Below are positions 16,478 through 25,170 of a DNA stretch of 64,000 nucleotides, one piece after another (within the stretch, counting starts at the first letter, position 1; each line of letters opens with the position of its first letter). Made by a program: the position numbers and the translations under genes. The notes under the pieces were generated by a model. That model was given only the letters and a program-made list of their open reading frames with translations, did no database searches and was not told the origin of the DNA. The DNA is taken from the NCBI RefSeq assembly GCF_900114565.1, contig NZ_FOTM01000006.1:1-64000 (forward strand). The letters are read 5' to 3'. The DNA is from Leifsonia sp. CL147 (GTDB lineage Bacteria > Actinomycetota > Actinomycetes > Actinomycetales > Microbacteriaceae).

Positions 16478-17766
16478 TGACCGATCTCGACCTCTCGACG
16501 CCTCCCGCTCCCGCGGAGCGCACGTGGACCGCGCCGGACGTGTTCTGGCCGTCCCTCTCCGCCGCAACCGCCCGGCTCGACCCGCCGCTCGCCGTGCTGC
16601 ACGTGCCGGCGCTGCGCCACAACGCGCACGACCTGCTGCGGCGCGCGGCGGGGACGAGCGGGCCCGCCAAGCCCATCCGCGTCGCCTCCAAGTCGGTTCG
16701 GGTGCGATCGGTCCTGGATGCCGTGCTCGCCCTCCCCGGATACGCCGGCGTGCTCGCGTACACCCTCCGCGAAGCGCTGTGGCTGGCGGAGGGCGACGCG
16801 GAGCATCCACCGATCGAGGATGTGGTGGTGGGCTACCCGACGACCGACCGCGTCGCCATCGCGCGGCTGGCCGCATCCCCGGAGCTCGCCTCCCGGGTGA
16901 CGCTGATGATCGACTCCCTCTCGCACCTGGACTTCATCGACGCGGTCGTGCCGCCGTCCCAGCGGGAGGCGATCCGTCTCTGCCTGGAGCTCGACTCGTC
17001 GTGGTTCGCGCCCGTCCTCGGGCACGTGGGCGTCTTCCGCTCGCCGGTGCACAGCCCGGCCTCCGCTCGGGCGCTCGCCGTCGAGATCGTCCGGCGCCCC
17101 GGCTTCCGGCTGGTCGGGATGATGGGATACGAAGCGCAGATCGCCGGCCAGGGCGACAATCCGCGGGGCAATCCGGCCTGGCGGGCCACGCTGCGCTGGA
17201 TGCAGCAGAACTCCCGCGACGAACTGCTCGGCCGGCGGGGGGAGGCGGTCGCCGCGGTGCGCGGCGTGGCGGATCTCGAGTTCGTGAACGGCGGCGGGAC
17301 CGGCTCCGTCGAGTTCACAGCCTCCGACGAGTCGGTGACCGAGATCGCCGCGGGCAGCGGGCTCTTCGGCGGGCACCTGTTCGACACGTACCGCTCGTTC
17401 CATCCGGCGCCCGCCGCATCCTTCGCCCTCTCGGTGGTGCGGCGGCCCAACCCGGAGACGGCGACGCTGCTCGGTGGCGGCTGGATCGCCTCCGGACCGC
17501 CGGGACCCGACCGGATGCCGATGGTGGCGTGGCCGACCGGGCTCTCGATGGTGGCGCGCGAGATGGCGGGCGAGGTGCAGACGCCGCTCACCGGAGCGAC
17601 GGCGGGCGTTCTGCGGATCGGCGATCGCGTCTGGCTGCGGCACACCAAGTCCGGCGAGCTCAGCGAGCACGTCGACGGCTACCAGCTGGTCGACACTGTG
17701 GATGGGCGTGCGCGCGTCGTCGGCGACACTCCGAGCTATCGCGGCGAGGGGAAGGTCTTCCTGTGA
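16477..17766 (+). CDS. PLP-dependent amino acid deaminase/aldolase (alanine racemase-fold)
   Basis: A 429-residue cytoplasmic enzyme of the D-threonine aldolase/D-serine dehydratase-like group. An alanine-racemase N-terminal barrel carries the likely PLP lysine in RVASKSVRVRSVL (Lys72), with MIDSLSHLDFI, the glycine-rich VNGGGTGSVEF phosphate site and AGSGLFGGHLFD. The C-terminal beta domain would hold the metal site. The substrate is not evident. The GTG start overlaps the MFS stop (TAGTG), and the stop overlaps the next start (GTGA). The constant pairing with a lactone oxidase and transporter in Actinobacteria suggests a catabolic pathway for an unusual hydroxy amino acid or amino sugar, which is inference. 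Confidence 0.85.
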   Translation: MTDLDLSTPPAPAERTWTAPDVFWPSLSAATARLDPPLAVLHVPALRHNAHDLLRRAAGTSGPAKPIRVASKSVRVRSVLDAVLALPGYAGVLAYTLREALWLAEGDAEHPPIEDVVVGYPTTDRVAIARLAASPELASRVTLMIDSLSHLDFIDAVVPPSQREAIRLCLELDSSWFAPVLGHVGVFRSPVHSPASARALAVEIVRRPGFRLVGMMGYEAQIAGQGDNPRGNPAWRATLRWMQQNSRDELLGRRGEAVAAVRGVADLEFVNGGGTGSVEFTASDESVTEIAAGSGLFGGHLFDTYRSFHPAPAASFALSVVRRPNPETATLLGGGWIASGPPGPDRMPMVAWPTGLSMVAREMAGEVQTPLTGATAGVLRIGDRVWLRHTKSGELSEHVDGYQLVDTVDGRARVVGDTPSYRGEGKVFL

Positions 17767-19076
17767 CGGCGGCCGGGGGGTTGTGGCGCAACTGGAGCCG
17801 CACCGAGCGCGTGCGTCCCCAGCGGGTCGAGCGGCCGGCGACGGCGGAAGCCGTGCAGCGCGCGGTGCGAGCCGCCGCCTCCACCGGGATGCGCATCAAA
17901 GCGGTCGGAGCCGGCCACAGCTTCACGGGCATCGCGGTCGCTCCGGGCGTCCAGCTCGACCTCGACGACCTCACCGGGATCGTGGCGGTCGACCCGGAAC
18001 GGGACCGCGTCACGCTCGCCGCCGGGACCCGGCTGCACCAGTTGCCGAGGCTGCTCCGGCAGCATGGGCTCGCTCTCGCCAACCTGGGCGACATCGACAA
18101 GCAGTCGATCGCCGGCGCCACCTCGACCGGGACGCACGGCACCGGCGGATCGTTCGGCGGACTCGCCACCCAGATCGTGGGGCTGACCCTTGTCACCGGC
18201 ACCGGGGAGCTGCTGCGGATCGACGAGACGGAGAACGCGGAACTGCTCCCGGCCGCCCGTCTCGGGCTCGGCGCCCTCGGGGTGATCGTCGACCTGACCA
18301 TCCAATGCGTCCCGGCGTTCCTGCTCCACGCCGTCGAGCGTCCGGAGCCGCTGCGGGAGGTGCTGGAGAGCTACGACGATCGGTCGGCCCGCGAAGACCA
18401 TTTCGAGTTCTACTGGTTCCCGCACACGGAGACGGCGCTCACCAAGACGAACACCCGGCTGCCGCTGACGGCCGACCGCAAACCGCTGTCGCGCGCGGGA
18501 CGCTGGGTGGACGACGAACTGCTCGCCAACGGCGTCTACCGCGGAGTCTGCGCGGCCGGCACGGTCGCGCCGGCGATCATCCCGCCGTTCAGCCGCCTCG
18601 CCCAGCGGCTCACCGGCAACCGCGAGTTCATCGATCACTCGCCGCGCGTCTACGTCAGCAACCGGACCGTGCGGTTCCGCGAGATGGAGTACGCGCTGCC
18701 GCGGGAGGCGGTGCCGGAGGCGCTCGCCGAGGTGAAGGCGCTGATCGAGCGGCGTGGATGGCGCATCTCGTTCCCGATCGAGGTCCGCAGCGCGGCGGCC
18801 GACGGCAACTGGCTGTCGACGGCGTACGGACGCGAGACCGGGTACGTCGCGGTGCACCGGTACTACCGCGAGGACCATCGCGAGTACTTCGGCGCCGTGG
18901 AGGAGATCATGGTCGCCCACGAGGGGCGCCCGCACTGGGGCAAGCTGCACACCCGGGATGCGGACGACCTCCGCGCGCTGTACCCGCGCTTCGACGACTT
19001 CCTCGCAGTGCGCGACCGTCTCGATCCCGACCGCCGTTTCGAGAACGCCTACCTGCGGCGCGTCCTCGGCCCGTAG
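17763..19076 (+). CDS. FAD-linked D-arabinono-1,4-lactone oxidase family protein
   Basis: A 437-residue oxidoreductase of the vanillyl-alcohol/aldonolactone oxidase family. The FAD-binding domain shows VGAGHSFTGIAVAPGVQLDL (about residues 46-65) and SIAGATSTGTHGTGG. The ALO C-terminal domain carries the conserved HWGKLH motif near residue 390. Homologues oxidise sugar lactones or polyols to ascorbate-like products or ketones with oxygen. It is the last gene of the tetR-MFS-aldolase-oxidase operon (four-base overlap with the aldolase). A long inverted repeat follows. Confidence 0.9.
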   Translation: MTAAGGLWRNWSRTERVRPQRVERPATAEAVQRAVRAAASTGMRIKAVGAGHSFTGIAVAPGVQLDLDDLTGIVAVDPERDRVTLAAGTRLHQLPRLLRQHGLALANLGDIDKQSIAGATSTGTHGTGGSFGGLATQIVGLTLVTGTGELLRIDETENAELLPAARLGLGALGVIVDLTIQCVPAFLLHAVERPEPLREVLESYDDRSAREDHFEFYWFPHTETALTKTNTRLPLTADRKPLSRAGRWVDDELLANGVYRGVCAAGTVAPAIIPPFSRLAQRLTGNREFIDHSPRVYVSNRTVRFREMEYALPREAVPEALAEVKALIERRGWRISFPIEVRSAAADGNWLSTAYGRETGYVAVHRYYREDHREYFGAVEEIMVAHEGRPHWGKLHTRDADDLRALYPRFDDFLAVRDRLDPDRRFENAYLRRVLGP

Positions 19077-19120
19077 CCGGGGCGACCTCGCGCCTCGCCC
19101 TTGCGGGGCCGTCGTGGAGG

Positions 19121-19177
19121 CGATGGGACGCGACACGCCGCCCGATCCGCGGACGGGCGGCGCGTTGCGTCCCATCG
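19121..19177. repeat. Long inverted repeat, family B copy 2
   Basis: Arms of 24 bases (19121-19144 and 19154-19177, two mismatches) begin CGATGGGACGCGACACGCCG. They enclose a nine-base loop in the convergent gap between the oxidase and patatin genes. The core matches family B copy 1 and supports the same terminator-like role. Confidence 0.85.
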
Positions 19178-19192
19178 ATGGGATGCGCCGGC

Positions 19193-20134
19193 TCAGCTCC
19201 AGAAGGCGGCGAGACTCGGGGCGAGGGCCCGGCCCTGGTCGTAGCCGGCTCGGGCGGCGGCAGGTCGCAGCGACACGTTCATCCCGTTGGTGCCGAACAG
19301 GTGCTCCGCGTCCGGGTCGGGGATCACGACCTCGACCCGGCTTCCGTGGGCGCGCAGCTCCTCCACCTGGGTGGAGGGATGGGTCCCCCAATCCTCGGGA
19401 GTGAGGGAGCGGGCGCCGAGCGGCGACAGCACGAGCACCCGGTCGTGGCCGGCGGCGAGATCCGCGTTCTCGGCGTTCGACCGGTAGCCGCCGTCGAGGT
19501 ACAGGCGTTCGCCGATGCGGTACGCGACGCTGCCCGCGCAGCTCGCGGCCACCGCATCCACCAGGTCGACTCCGCTGTCCCGGTCGAAGACGACCGGATC
19601 GCCGGTGGTCGCATCGATCGCCGTGATGAGTATCCGGCGCTCCGGCCAGCCGGGGCGAGGAAGCCGGGCGGCCACCGCCGAGCGCCAGCCGTCCCGGACG
19701 GACGCATCCGACGCCTCCTCCCGCTCCCGTCCGACCGCGCCGATGCGGCGGCGGTAGTCGGCCGCGTCGGCGGAGGCGGCGATGGTGGCCAGCATCCGCT
19801 CGAAGTGCTCGGCCGTCGGTCGCAGCGGCGCCGGCCGGGAGTCGGATGCGGGCGATGCCGGTCCCGGCGCGGTTGCGCCGGGCGGTGCCGTCCGGGCCGG
19901 GGGAGCTGCCGCGGCGGCGGCGAACAGGTCGGCCGGGCTTGCGCCCGCGAACTGGGCCGCGGCGGTGGAACCGGCCGAGGTGCCGATGGTCAGGTCGGCC
20001 TGTGTCACATCCAGTCCAGCGTCGAAGAGGCCGGCGACGATGCCGATCAGCCAGGCGTTGCCTGTCGATCCGCCGCCGCCGAGCACCAGCGCGCGTTCGT
20101 GCGGATGCGTGAGTTGAGAAGGTGTTGTGTTCAT
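19193..20134 (-). CDS. Patatin-like phospholipase
   Basis: A 313-residue patatin-fold lipid hydrolase with a Ser-Asp dyad. The oxyanion glycine loop is GGGGSTGNAW (residues 19-28), the nucleophile elbow GTSAG has Ser53, and the catalytic Asp lies in DGGYRSNAENADL. An Ala/Pro-rich insertion at about residues 70-105 is poorly conserved-looking and probably a surface loop. There is no signal peptide. Such proteins act as phospholipase A or lysophospholipase, but the substrate is unknown here. The upstream 667-base region contains three large hairpin repeats. Confidence 0.88.
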   Translation of the reverse strand: MNTTPSQLTHPHERALVLGGGGSTGNAWLIGIVAGLFDAGLDVTQADLTIGTSAGSTAAAQFAGASPADLFAAAAAAPPARTAPPGATAPGPASPASDSRPAPLRPTAEHFERMLATIAASADAADYRRRIGAVGREREEASDASVRDGWRSAVAARLPRPGWPERRILITAIDATTGDPVVFDRDSGVDLVDAVAASCAGSVAYRIGERLYLDGGYRSNAENADLAAGHDRVLVLSPLGARSLTPEDWGTHPSTQVEELRAHGSRVEVVIPDPDAEHLFGTNGMNVSLRPAAARAGYDQGRALAPSLAAFWS

Positions 20135-20320
20135 GGGAGTCGCCTTTCGCGATTGCGTGGAGGGCGCTCCCGGTGGCGACTACCTCAGTCGCGGATCGTG
20201 GACGGCGAGGGAGCGCCCACTGCGGATACTGCATACATGGGTCTCACCTCCTGTCGATGGAACACGATCGCGGAAACGCTAGCACATCCCGACCCCGGCC
20301 GCGGCCGCGGCGGCCGCGGC

Positions 20321-20782
20321 CGGAGCCGTCTCGGGGTGTCTGCTGCGTTTCGTAACGTATGCGGCTGCTCGCGCGCCCGCACACGTTCCGCACGGCCGCA
20401 GACGCCGCCGCCCGCACGGCCGCAGCGCTGCCGCCCGCAGGGCCGCAGTGCTGCCGCCCGCACGGGCGCACATCCTGCGCGCCGGGCGCGGCCGGAGCCG
20501 TCTCGGGGTGTCTGCTGCGGTTCGTAACGTATGCGGCTGCTCGCGCGCACGCACACGTTCCGAACCGCCGCAGACGCCACCGCCCGCACGGCCGGAGCGC
20601 TGCCGCCCGCACGGGCGCACATCCCGCGCGCCGGGCGCGGCCGGAGCCGTCTCGGGGTGTCTGCTGCGGTTCGTAACGTATGCGGCTGCTCGCGCGCACG
20701 CACACGTTCCGAACCGCCGCAGACGCTGCCGCCCGAACCGCCGCAGACGCTGCCGCCCGAACCGCCGCAGACGCTGCCGGCC
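20321..20782. repeat. Three long hairpin repeats plus 24-bp tandem repeats
   Basis: Three copies of a unit beginning CGGAGCCGTCTCGGGGTGTC start at 20321, 20493 and 20642. Each contains a 66-nt inverted repeat (20338-20403, 20510-20575, 20659-20724). In copies 2 and 3 the arms pair over about 26 bp with three mismatches, from GTCTGCTGCGG inward to AACGTATGCG. The last copy is followed by three 24-bp tandem units (from 20711, 20735 and 20759). I see no gene in this 667-base interval between htpX and patatin. Confidence 0.85.
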
Positions 20783-20801
20783 GCACGGGCGCGGGCGGCG
20801 G

Positions 20802-21683
20802 CTAGAAGCTGCTGCCCATCTCCTGGAGGCGCTCGACCCGCTGCGGGATGGGCGGGTGCGTCGAGAACAGTCGCGCCATGAGGCCCGGCTTGAGCGGGTC
20901 GTTGATCCACAGGTGCGCCATGGACGAGTTCTGCTTCTGCATGGGCCGGCCGTAGGCCTCGAGCTTGAGCAGGGCGCTCGCGAGCGCGTCCGGGTGGCGG
21001 GTCGTCATGGCGCCGGTCGCGTCGGCGAGGTACTCCCGCTGCCGCGAGACGGCCAGCTGCACGAGCGTCGCGACCAGCGGGGCGACGATGGCCGCGATCA
21101 GACCGAAGACCAGCACCACCGGGTTGCCGCCGTTGTTGTTGTTCCGGTTGCCGCCGAAGAACGCCATGCGCAGGAAGATGTCCGCGATGAACCCGATCGC
21201 CACCGTGAGGCCGAACACGATCATCCCGAGCCGGATGTCGTAGTTGCGGACGTGGCCGAGTTCGTGCGCCATGACGCCCTCGAGCTCCGCGTCCGTCATG
21301 AGGTCGAGCAGGCCGGTCGTCGCCGCCACCGAGGCGTGCTGGGGGTCACGGCCGGTCGCGAACGCGTTGGGAGCCGGGTCGTTCACGATGTAGACGGCGG
21401 GCATCGGCGTGCCGGTCGTGATCGACAGGTTCTCGACGACGTTCCAGAGCCGTGGATTGTCGGCTTTCGTGATCGGGATCGCTCCCGACATGCTCAGCGC
21501 CTGACTGCTCGCCAGGTAGTACTGGAACAGCGCGTAGAGGATGGCGCCCACCAGCACGACGACGAGGATCGTGTAGCTGTGGTAGATGAGCGACGCGAGC
21601 CACCCGAGCGCACCGATGAGGATCAGGAACAGCAGGATGATGAAGACGGTGTTGCGCTTGTTCCTGGCGATAGCCCTGTACAT
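20802..21683 (-). CDS. htpX: M48 zinc metalloprotease HtpX
   Basis: A 293-residue membrane protease for quality control of membrane proteins. Two N-terminal membrane helices (about 11-31 and 37-55) precede the catalytic domain, with zinc motif HELGH (His140, Glu141, His144), the third ligand region SRQREYLADATGA and two further hydrophobic segments. The C-terminal LFSTHPPIPQRVERL is diagnostic for HtpX. It begins seven bases after the lemA stop, the classical lemA-htpX pair. Its 3' side is the hairpin repeat region. Confidence 0.95.
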   Translation of the reverse strand: MYRAIARNKRNTVFIILLFLILIGALGWLASLIYHSYTILVVVLVGAILYALFQYYLASSQALSMSGAIPITKADNPRLWNVVENLSITTGTPMPAVYIVNDPAPNAFATGRDPQHASVAATTGLLDLMTDAELEGVMAHELGHVRNYDIRLGMIVFGLTVAIGFIADIFLRMAFFGGNRNNNNGGNPVVLVFGLIAAIVAPLVATLVQLAVSRQREYLADATGAMTTRHPDALASALLKLEAYGRPMQKQNSSMAHLWINDPLKPGLMARLFSTHPPIPQRVERLQEMGSSF

Positions 21684-21690
21684 CGACGCC

Positions 21691-22257
21691 CTAGAACTGA
21701 ACGCGCGGAGGCTCGGCGATCGCGGCGAGGTTGTCGACCTCGAAGAACTCGCGCTCGGTGAAGCCCAGGCGACGGGCGAACAGGTTGTTGGGGAACACCG
21801 TGATCTTGGTGTTGAACTCCCGCACTCCGCCGTTGTAGAACCGGCGCGACGCCTGGATCTTGTCCTCGGTGTCGACCAGGTCGGCCTGCAGCCGGAGGAA
21901 GTTCTGGCTCGCCTGCAGCTGCGGGTACGCCTCGGCGACGGCGAAGATGCTCTTCAGAGCCGTCTGCATGTGGTTCTCGGCGACGGACGCCTGACCCGGC
22001 GTCTGCGCGGAGAGCGTCTCGGCGCGCGCCTGCGTGACGGACTCGAACACGCCGCGCTCGTGCGCCGCGTATCCCTTCACCGTCTCGATGAGGTTCGGGA
22101 TGAGGTCGGCACGCCGTTTCAGCTGCACCGTGATGTCGCTCCACGCCTCGTCGACGCGGACCTTCAGTGTCACGAGGGAGTTGTAGGTGGCCCACAGATA
22201 GATCCCGATGATCGCCACGATCACAACGATGATGATGACCGGAATGAGCCATTCCAT
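21691..22257 (-). CDS. lemA: LemA family protein
   Basis: A 188-residue membrane-anchored protein. One N-terminal helix (MEWLIPVIIIVVIVAIIGIY) is followed by the all-helical LemA domain with the hallmark YNSLVTLKVRVDEAWSDI, LKRRADLIPNLIETVKGYA, and a C-terminal YNGGVREFNTKITVFPNNL-type motif. The molecular role is unsettled, but the gene is routinely paired with htpX. The start at 22257 is chosen because AAGGAG lies upstream and the helix then begins at residue 4. Confidence 0.93.
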   Translation of the reverse strand: MEWLIPVIIIVVIVAIIGIYLWATYNSLVTLKVRVDEAWSDITVQLKRRADLIPNLIETVKGYAAHERGVFESVTQARAETLSAQTPGQASVAENHMQTALKSIFAVAEAYPQLQASQNFLRLQADLVDTEDKIQASRRFYNGGVREFNTKITVFPNNLFARRLGFTEREFFEVDNLAAIAEPPRVQF

Positions 22258-22421
22258 GTTCGCAGAACTCCTTGTGTGCAGGCGCAGGGATGGTGCAAGT
22301 GCGCAGGTCACATCCTAACTTCGGGGCAGGGTGCTCCCACCTCGTTCCCATCACACTCGAAGCAACCCCCGTGCTGGTGGACAGCCGAGCGCCATGCGCG
22401 CGACGGGTGGACAATGTCCTC

Positions 22422-23048
22422 GTGAGTGAGGTCGACGAACGCCGCCGCCCGGGCCGCCCGCGCAAGGATCGCGGGACCGCCTCGGCGCGTGCCGCCATCC
22501 TGCGCGCGGCCGCCGACGAGTTCGCCGAGCGCGGGTACGAGGCGGCCTCGCTGCGGGCCGTCGCGCGCTCCGCCGGGGTCGACTCCGCGCTCGTCCACCA
22601 CTACTTCGACGGCAAGGCCGACCTGTTCGCGGCCACGATGGAGGCGCCGCTGCGTCCGGACCGCGTCCTCGAGGTCGTGCTCGCCGGTCCGCGCGAGGCG
22701 GTGGGGGAGTCGCTGGTGCGCTACCTGCTGGAGCGCCTGGACGACGAGAAGGCCGCGCGGCGCATGGTCGTCATCCTCCGGACCGTGCTCGGCAGCGGAC
22801 CGGGCACGCGGATGGTGCGCGAGTTCCTGACGAGGGAGGTGCTGTCCAAGCTCGCTGCGCTGTCCGACGGGCCGGACGCGCGTCTGCGGGCTGAGCTCGC
22901 CGCCTCGCAGCTGGTCGGCGTCATGATGACCCGTTACGCGCTGCAGGTCGAGCCGATCGCCAGCGCGCCGGCGGACGAGCTCGCCCGGCGCGTCGGGCCG
23001 GTGCTGCAGTGGCAGCTGTTCGGGGATCCCGGCTCGCCTGTCGCTTGA
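22422..23048 (+). CDS. TetR family transcriptional regulator
   Basis: A 208-residue regulator starting with the basic RRRPGRPRKDRG, then a TetR HTH (AADEFAERGYEAASLRAVAR, SAGVDSALVHHYFDGKADLF) and a C-terminal domain of the TetR_C_17-like type. GTG 22422 is chosen because GACAAT, seven bases before it, resembles a leaderless -10. Other in-frame starts upstream are possible. It lies 32 bases before an ABC-2 exporter on the same strand and probably represses it. Confidence 0.85.
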   Translation: MSEVDERRRPGRPRKDRGTASARAAILRAAADEFAERGYEAASLRAVARSAGVDSALVHHYFDGKADLFAATMEAPLRPDRVLEVVLAGPREAVGESLVRYLLERLDDEKAARRMVVILRTVLGSGPGTRMVREFLTREVLSKLAALSDGPDARLRAELAASQLVGVMMTRYALQVEPIASAPADELARRVGPVLQWQLFGDPGSPVA

Positions 23049-23080
23049 CGCGCGCCTCTCGCGGGCGAATAATTCAGCAC

Positions 23081-23968
23081 ATGATGAATTCGCCGGAGGA
23101 CACCCGGTCGACCGCGATCGCGATCGAAGGGTTGCGCGTGCGCCGGGGCCGCGTCGAGGTCCTGCACGGGCTCGACCTGCACGTCCCGCGCGGTCAGGTG
23201 GTCGGTCTGCTGGGGCCGAGCGGATGCGGCAAGACGACCCTCATGCGCGCCATCGTCGGCGTGCAGAAGGTGAAGGGCGGCACGGTGTCCGTCCTCGGGC
23301 AGCCGGCCGGCTCGGCGGCCCTCCGGCACCGCGTCGGCTATGTCACGCAGGCGGCCAGCGTGTACGACGACCTCACCATCCGGCAGAACCTGGACTACTT
23401 CCGCCGGGTCCTCGGCGCCGCGCGCGCGGACGTGGACAGCGCGATCGCCGCCACGGATCTCCAGGAGCACGCGGGACGCCTGGTCTCGTCGCTCTCGGGC
23501 GGGGAGCGCAGCCGGGTCTCGCTCGCCGCCGCGCTGCTCGGCTCGCCCGACCTCCTCGTGCTCGACGAGCCGACGGTCGGGCTCGACCCGCTCCTCCGTG
23601 TCGAGCTGTGGGCGCTGTTCCACCGTCTCGCGGACGCGGGCACCAGCCTCCTGGTCTCCAGTCATGTGATGGACGAGGCCAGCCGCTGCGACCGCCTCAT
23701 CCTGATGCGGGAGGGCGCGGTGCTGGCCGACGCAACGCCCGAGGAGCTGCTCGCCGAGACCGGAGCGGCGGATGCGGAGGGCGCCTTCCTCGCCCTCCTG
23801 CGGCGCCGCCACGCACGCCACGCGCTGACGGAGCCGGAGGATGCGGCGGCGGAGGAGGCCGACGAGGCGGAGGCGACGGAGGCGACGGAGGCGACGGAGC
23901 CCGCGAACGGGAGCGACCGCGACCACCGGCACGACCACCGTGCCGCACACGAGGAGGAGGCGCGATGA
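23081..23968 (+). CDS. ABC-2 type exporter, ATP-binding subunit
   Basis: A 295-residue drug-exporter-type ATPase. Walker A is GPSGCGKTTL, the signature SLSGGERSRVSLAAALL, Walker B LLVLDEPTVGLDPLLR and the switch His region SSHVMDEASRC. After about residue 240 an acidic and histidine-rich extension (EATEATEATE repeats, DRDHRHDHRAAHEEEAR) is added. It is unusual for the family and could bind metal ions, which is inference. Two ATGs (23081, 23084) are possible starts. It overlaps the permease gene by four bases. Confidence 0.9.
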   Translation: MMNSPEDTRSTAIAIEGLRVRRGRVEVLHGLDLHVPRGQVVGLLGPSGCGKTTLMRAIVGVQKVKGGTVSVLGQPAGSAALRHRVGYVTQAASVYDDLTIRQNLDYFRRVLGAARADVDSAIAATDLQEHAGRLVSSLSGGERSRVSLAAALLGSPDLLVLDEPTVGLDPLLRVELWALFHRLADAGTSLLVSSHVMDEASRCDRLILMREGAVLADATPEELLAETGAADAEGAFLALLRRRHARHALTEPEDAAAEEADEAEATEATEATEPANGSDRDHRHDHRAAHEEEAR

Positions 23969-24699
23969 ACCCGACGCGCGTGTTCGCGACCGCCGGCCGC
24001 GTCCTCAACCAGATCCGCCACGACCCCCGCACGATCGGGCTGCTGCTCGTGGTTCCGGCCCTCCTGATCGGCCTCGTGGCCTGGATCTTCACCGACACCC
24101 CGGTGTTCGCGACGATCGGTCCGGCCATCCTCGCCCTGTTCCCGTTCATCGTGATGTTCCTCGTGACCTCGATCACGACGTTGCGGGAGCGGCGCACCGG
24201 GACGCTGGAACGGCTCCTGTCGATGCCGCTCGGGCGCGGCGACTTCATCCTGGGCTACACCATCGCGTTCGGACTGATCGCGGTGGTCCAGGCGCTGATC
24301 GCGTCGGCCTACGCCCTCTGGGTCTGCGGACTCGACGTGAAGGGCGACCCGTGGCTGCTCGTCGCCGTCGCCGTGACCGATGCCGTGCTCGGAAGCACCC
24401 TCGGCCTGTTCGCCAGCGCGTTCGCGCGAACCGAGTTCCAGGTGGTGCAGTTCATGCCGCTGCTGGTCTTCCCGCAGATCCTGCTCGGCGGGATCTTCTT
24501 CCCGCGCGACCAGCTGCCCTCCGGCCTCAAGGAGATCAGCGACTGGCTGCCGCTGTCGCACGCGGTGGATGCGCTGAACGCGGTGGCGACGAACACCCAC
24601 GACGCGGCCTACATCGGTGGCCAGCTGCTCATCATCGGCGCCTACGCGCTCGGCGCCGTGGTCCTCGGCGCGCTCACGCTCCAGCGCCGGACGGCCTGA
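23965..24699 (+). CDS. ABC-2 type exporter, permease subunit
   Basis: A 244-residue integral membrane protein with six predicted helices. It has the ABC-2 features SITTLRERRTGTLERLLSMP after helix 2 and GGIFFPRDQLPSGLKEISDWLPLSHAVDAL before the last helix, typical of DrrB/YhiN-like drug or lipid exporters. It is translationally coupled to the ATPase (ATGA) and under probable TetR control. The substrate is unknown. It converges on the next gene with a 24-base gap. Confidence 0.9.
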   Translation: MNPTRVFATAGRVLNQIRHDPRTIGLLLVVPALLIGLVAWIFTDTPVFATIGPAILALFPFIVMFLVTSITTLRERRTGTLERLLSMPLGRGDFILGYTIAFGLIAVVQALIASAYALWVCGLDVKGDPWLLVAVAVTDAVLGSTLGLFASAFARTEFQVVQFMPLLVFPQILLGGIFFPRDQLPSGLKEISDWLPLSHAVDALNAVATNTHDAAYIGGQLLIIGAYALGAVVLGALTLQRRTA

Positions 24700-24723
24700 G
24701 GCGCGTCCGTCGCCGCCGCGCGA

Positions 24724-25170
24724 TCAGGCGGACGCCTCCGCGCCGTCGGGCACCTGCAGCTCGGCGGTGCCCGTGTAGCGGTAGCGGACGCGACTTCCGA
24801 CGCGGGGCTCGTCGATCGGCCGCCATTCGGTGCCGACGTTGTCCTCTCCGACCAGCGAGACGTCCCGGATGACGTCCTTCGGCCGGCCGTCGACATACGA
24901 CTGCACCACCTCGGCGTACACCTCCGAGTCCGGGTTGAGGAGCACGGCGATGTAGTGGTCCGACGGCCGCACCTCGCGGACCGGCACCCAGAGCCGTCCG
25001 TCGAACTGGACGAGAGTCCCGCCGTTCCCGGCGCCGTGCGGTCTCACCCCGGTCACGATGCCGTCGAACCAGGTGTCGCCGTCGCGGTACGCGTAGAGCT
25101 CCCGCATCGGTGTCTCATAATCGGCCTCGTCGGCCCCGGCCTCGTCCAAGTAGTCCAGCGGTGACGTCAT
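24724..25170 (-). CDS. Conserved hypothetical protein coupled to a DNA glycosylase gene
   Basis: A 148-residue soluble acidic protein (ADYETPMRELYAYRDGDTWF, VRPHGAGNGGTLVQFDGRLW, VRYRYTGTAELQVPDG) with predicted beta-rich content. I do not recognise the family. Its ATG overlaps the stop of the YcaQ-like gene by four bases, so the two are co-expressed and may act together. Confidence 0.7.
   Translation of the reverse strand: MTSPLDYLDEAGADEADYETPMRELYAYRDGDTWFDGIVTGVRPHGAGNGGTLVQFDGRLWVPVREVRPSDHYIAVLLNPDSEVYAEVVQSYVDGRPKDVIRDVSLVGEDNVGTEWRPIDEPRVGSRVRYRYTGTAELQVPDGAEASA

Noticed and set aside
20244-20910. Minus-strand protein-coding genes in the hairpin repeat region
   Set aside because: The frames encode Arg/Ala-rich repeats (NVCVRASSRIRYEPQQTP) without ribosome sites or recognisable families, and they arise from the DNA repeats.
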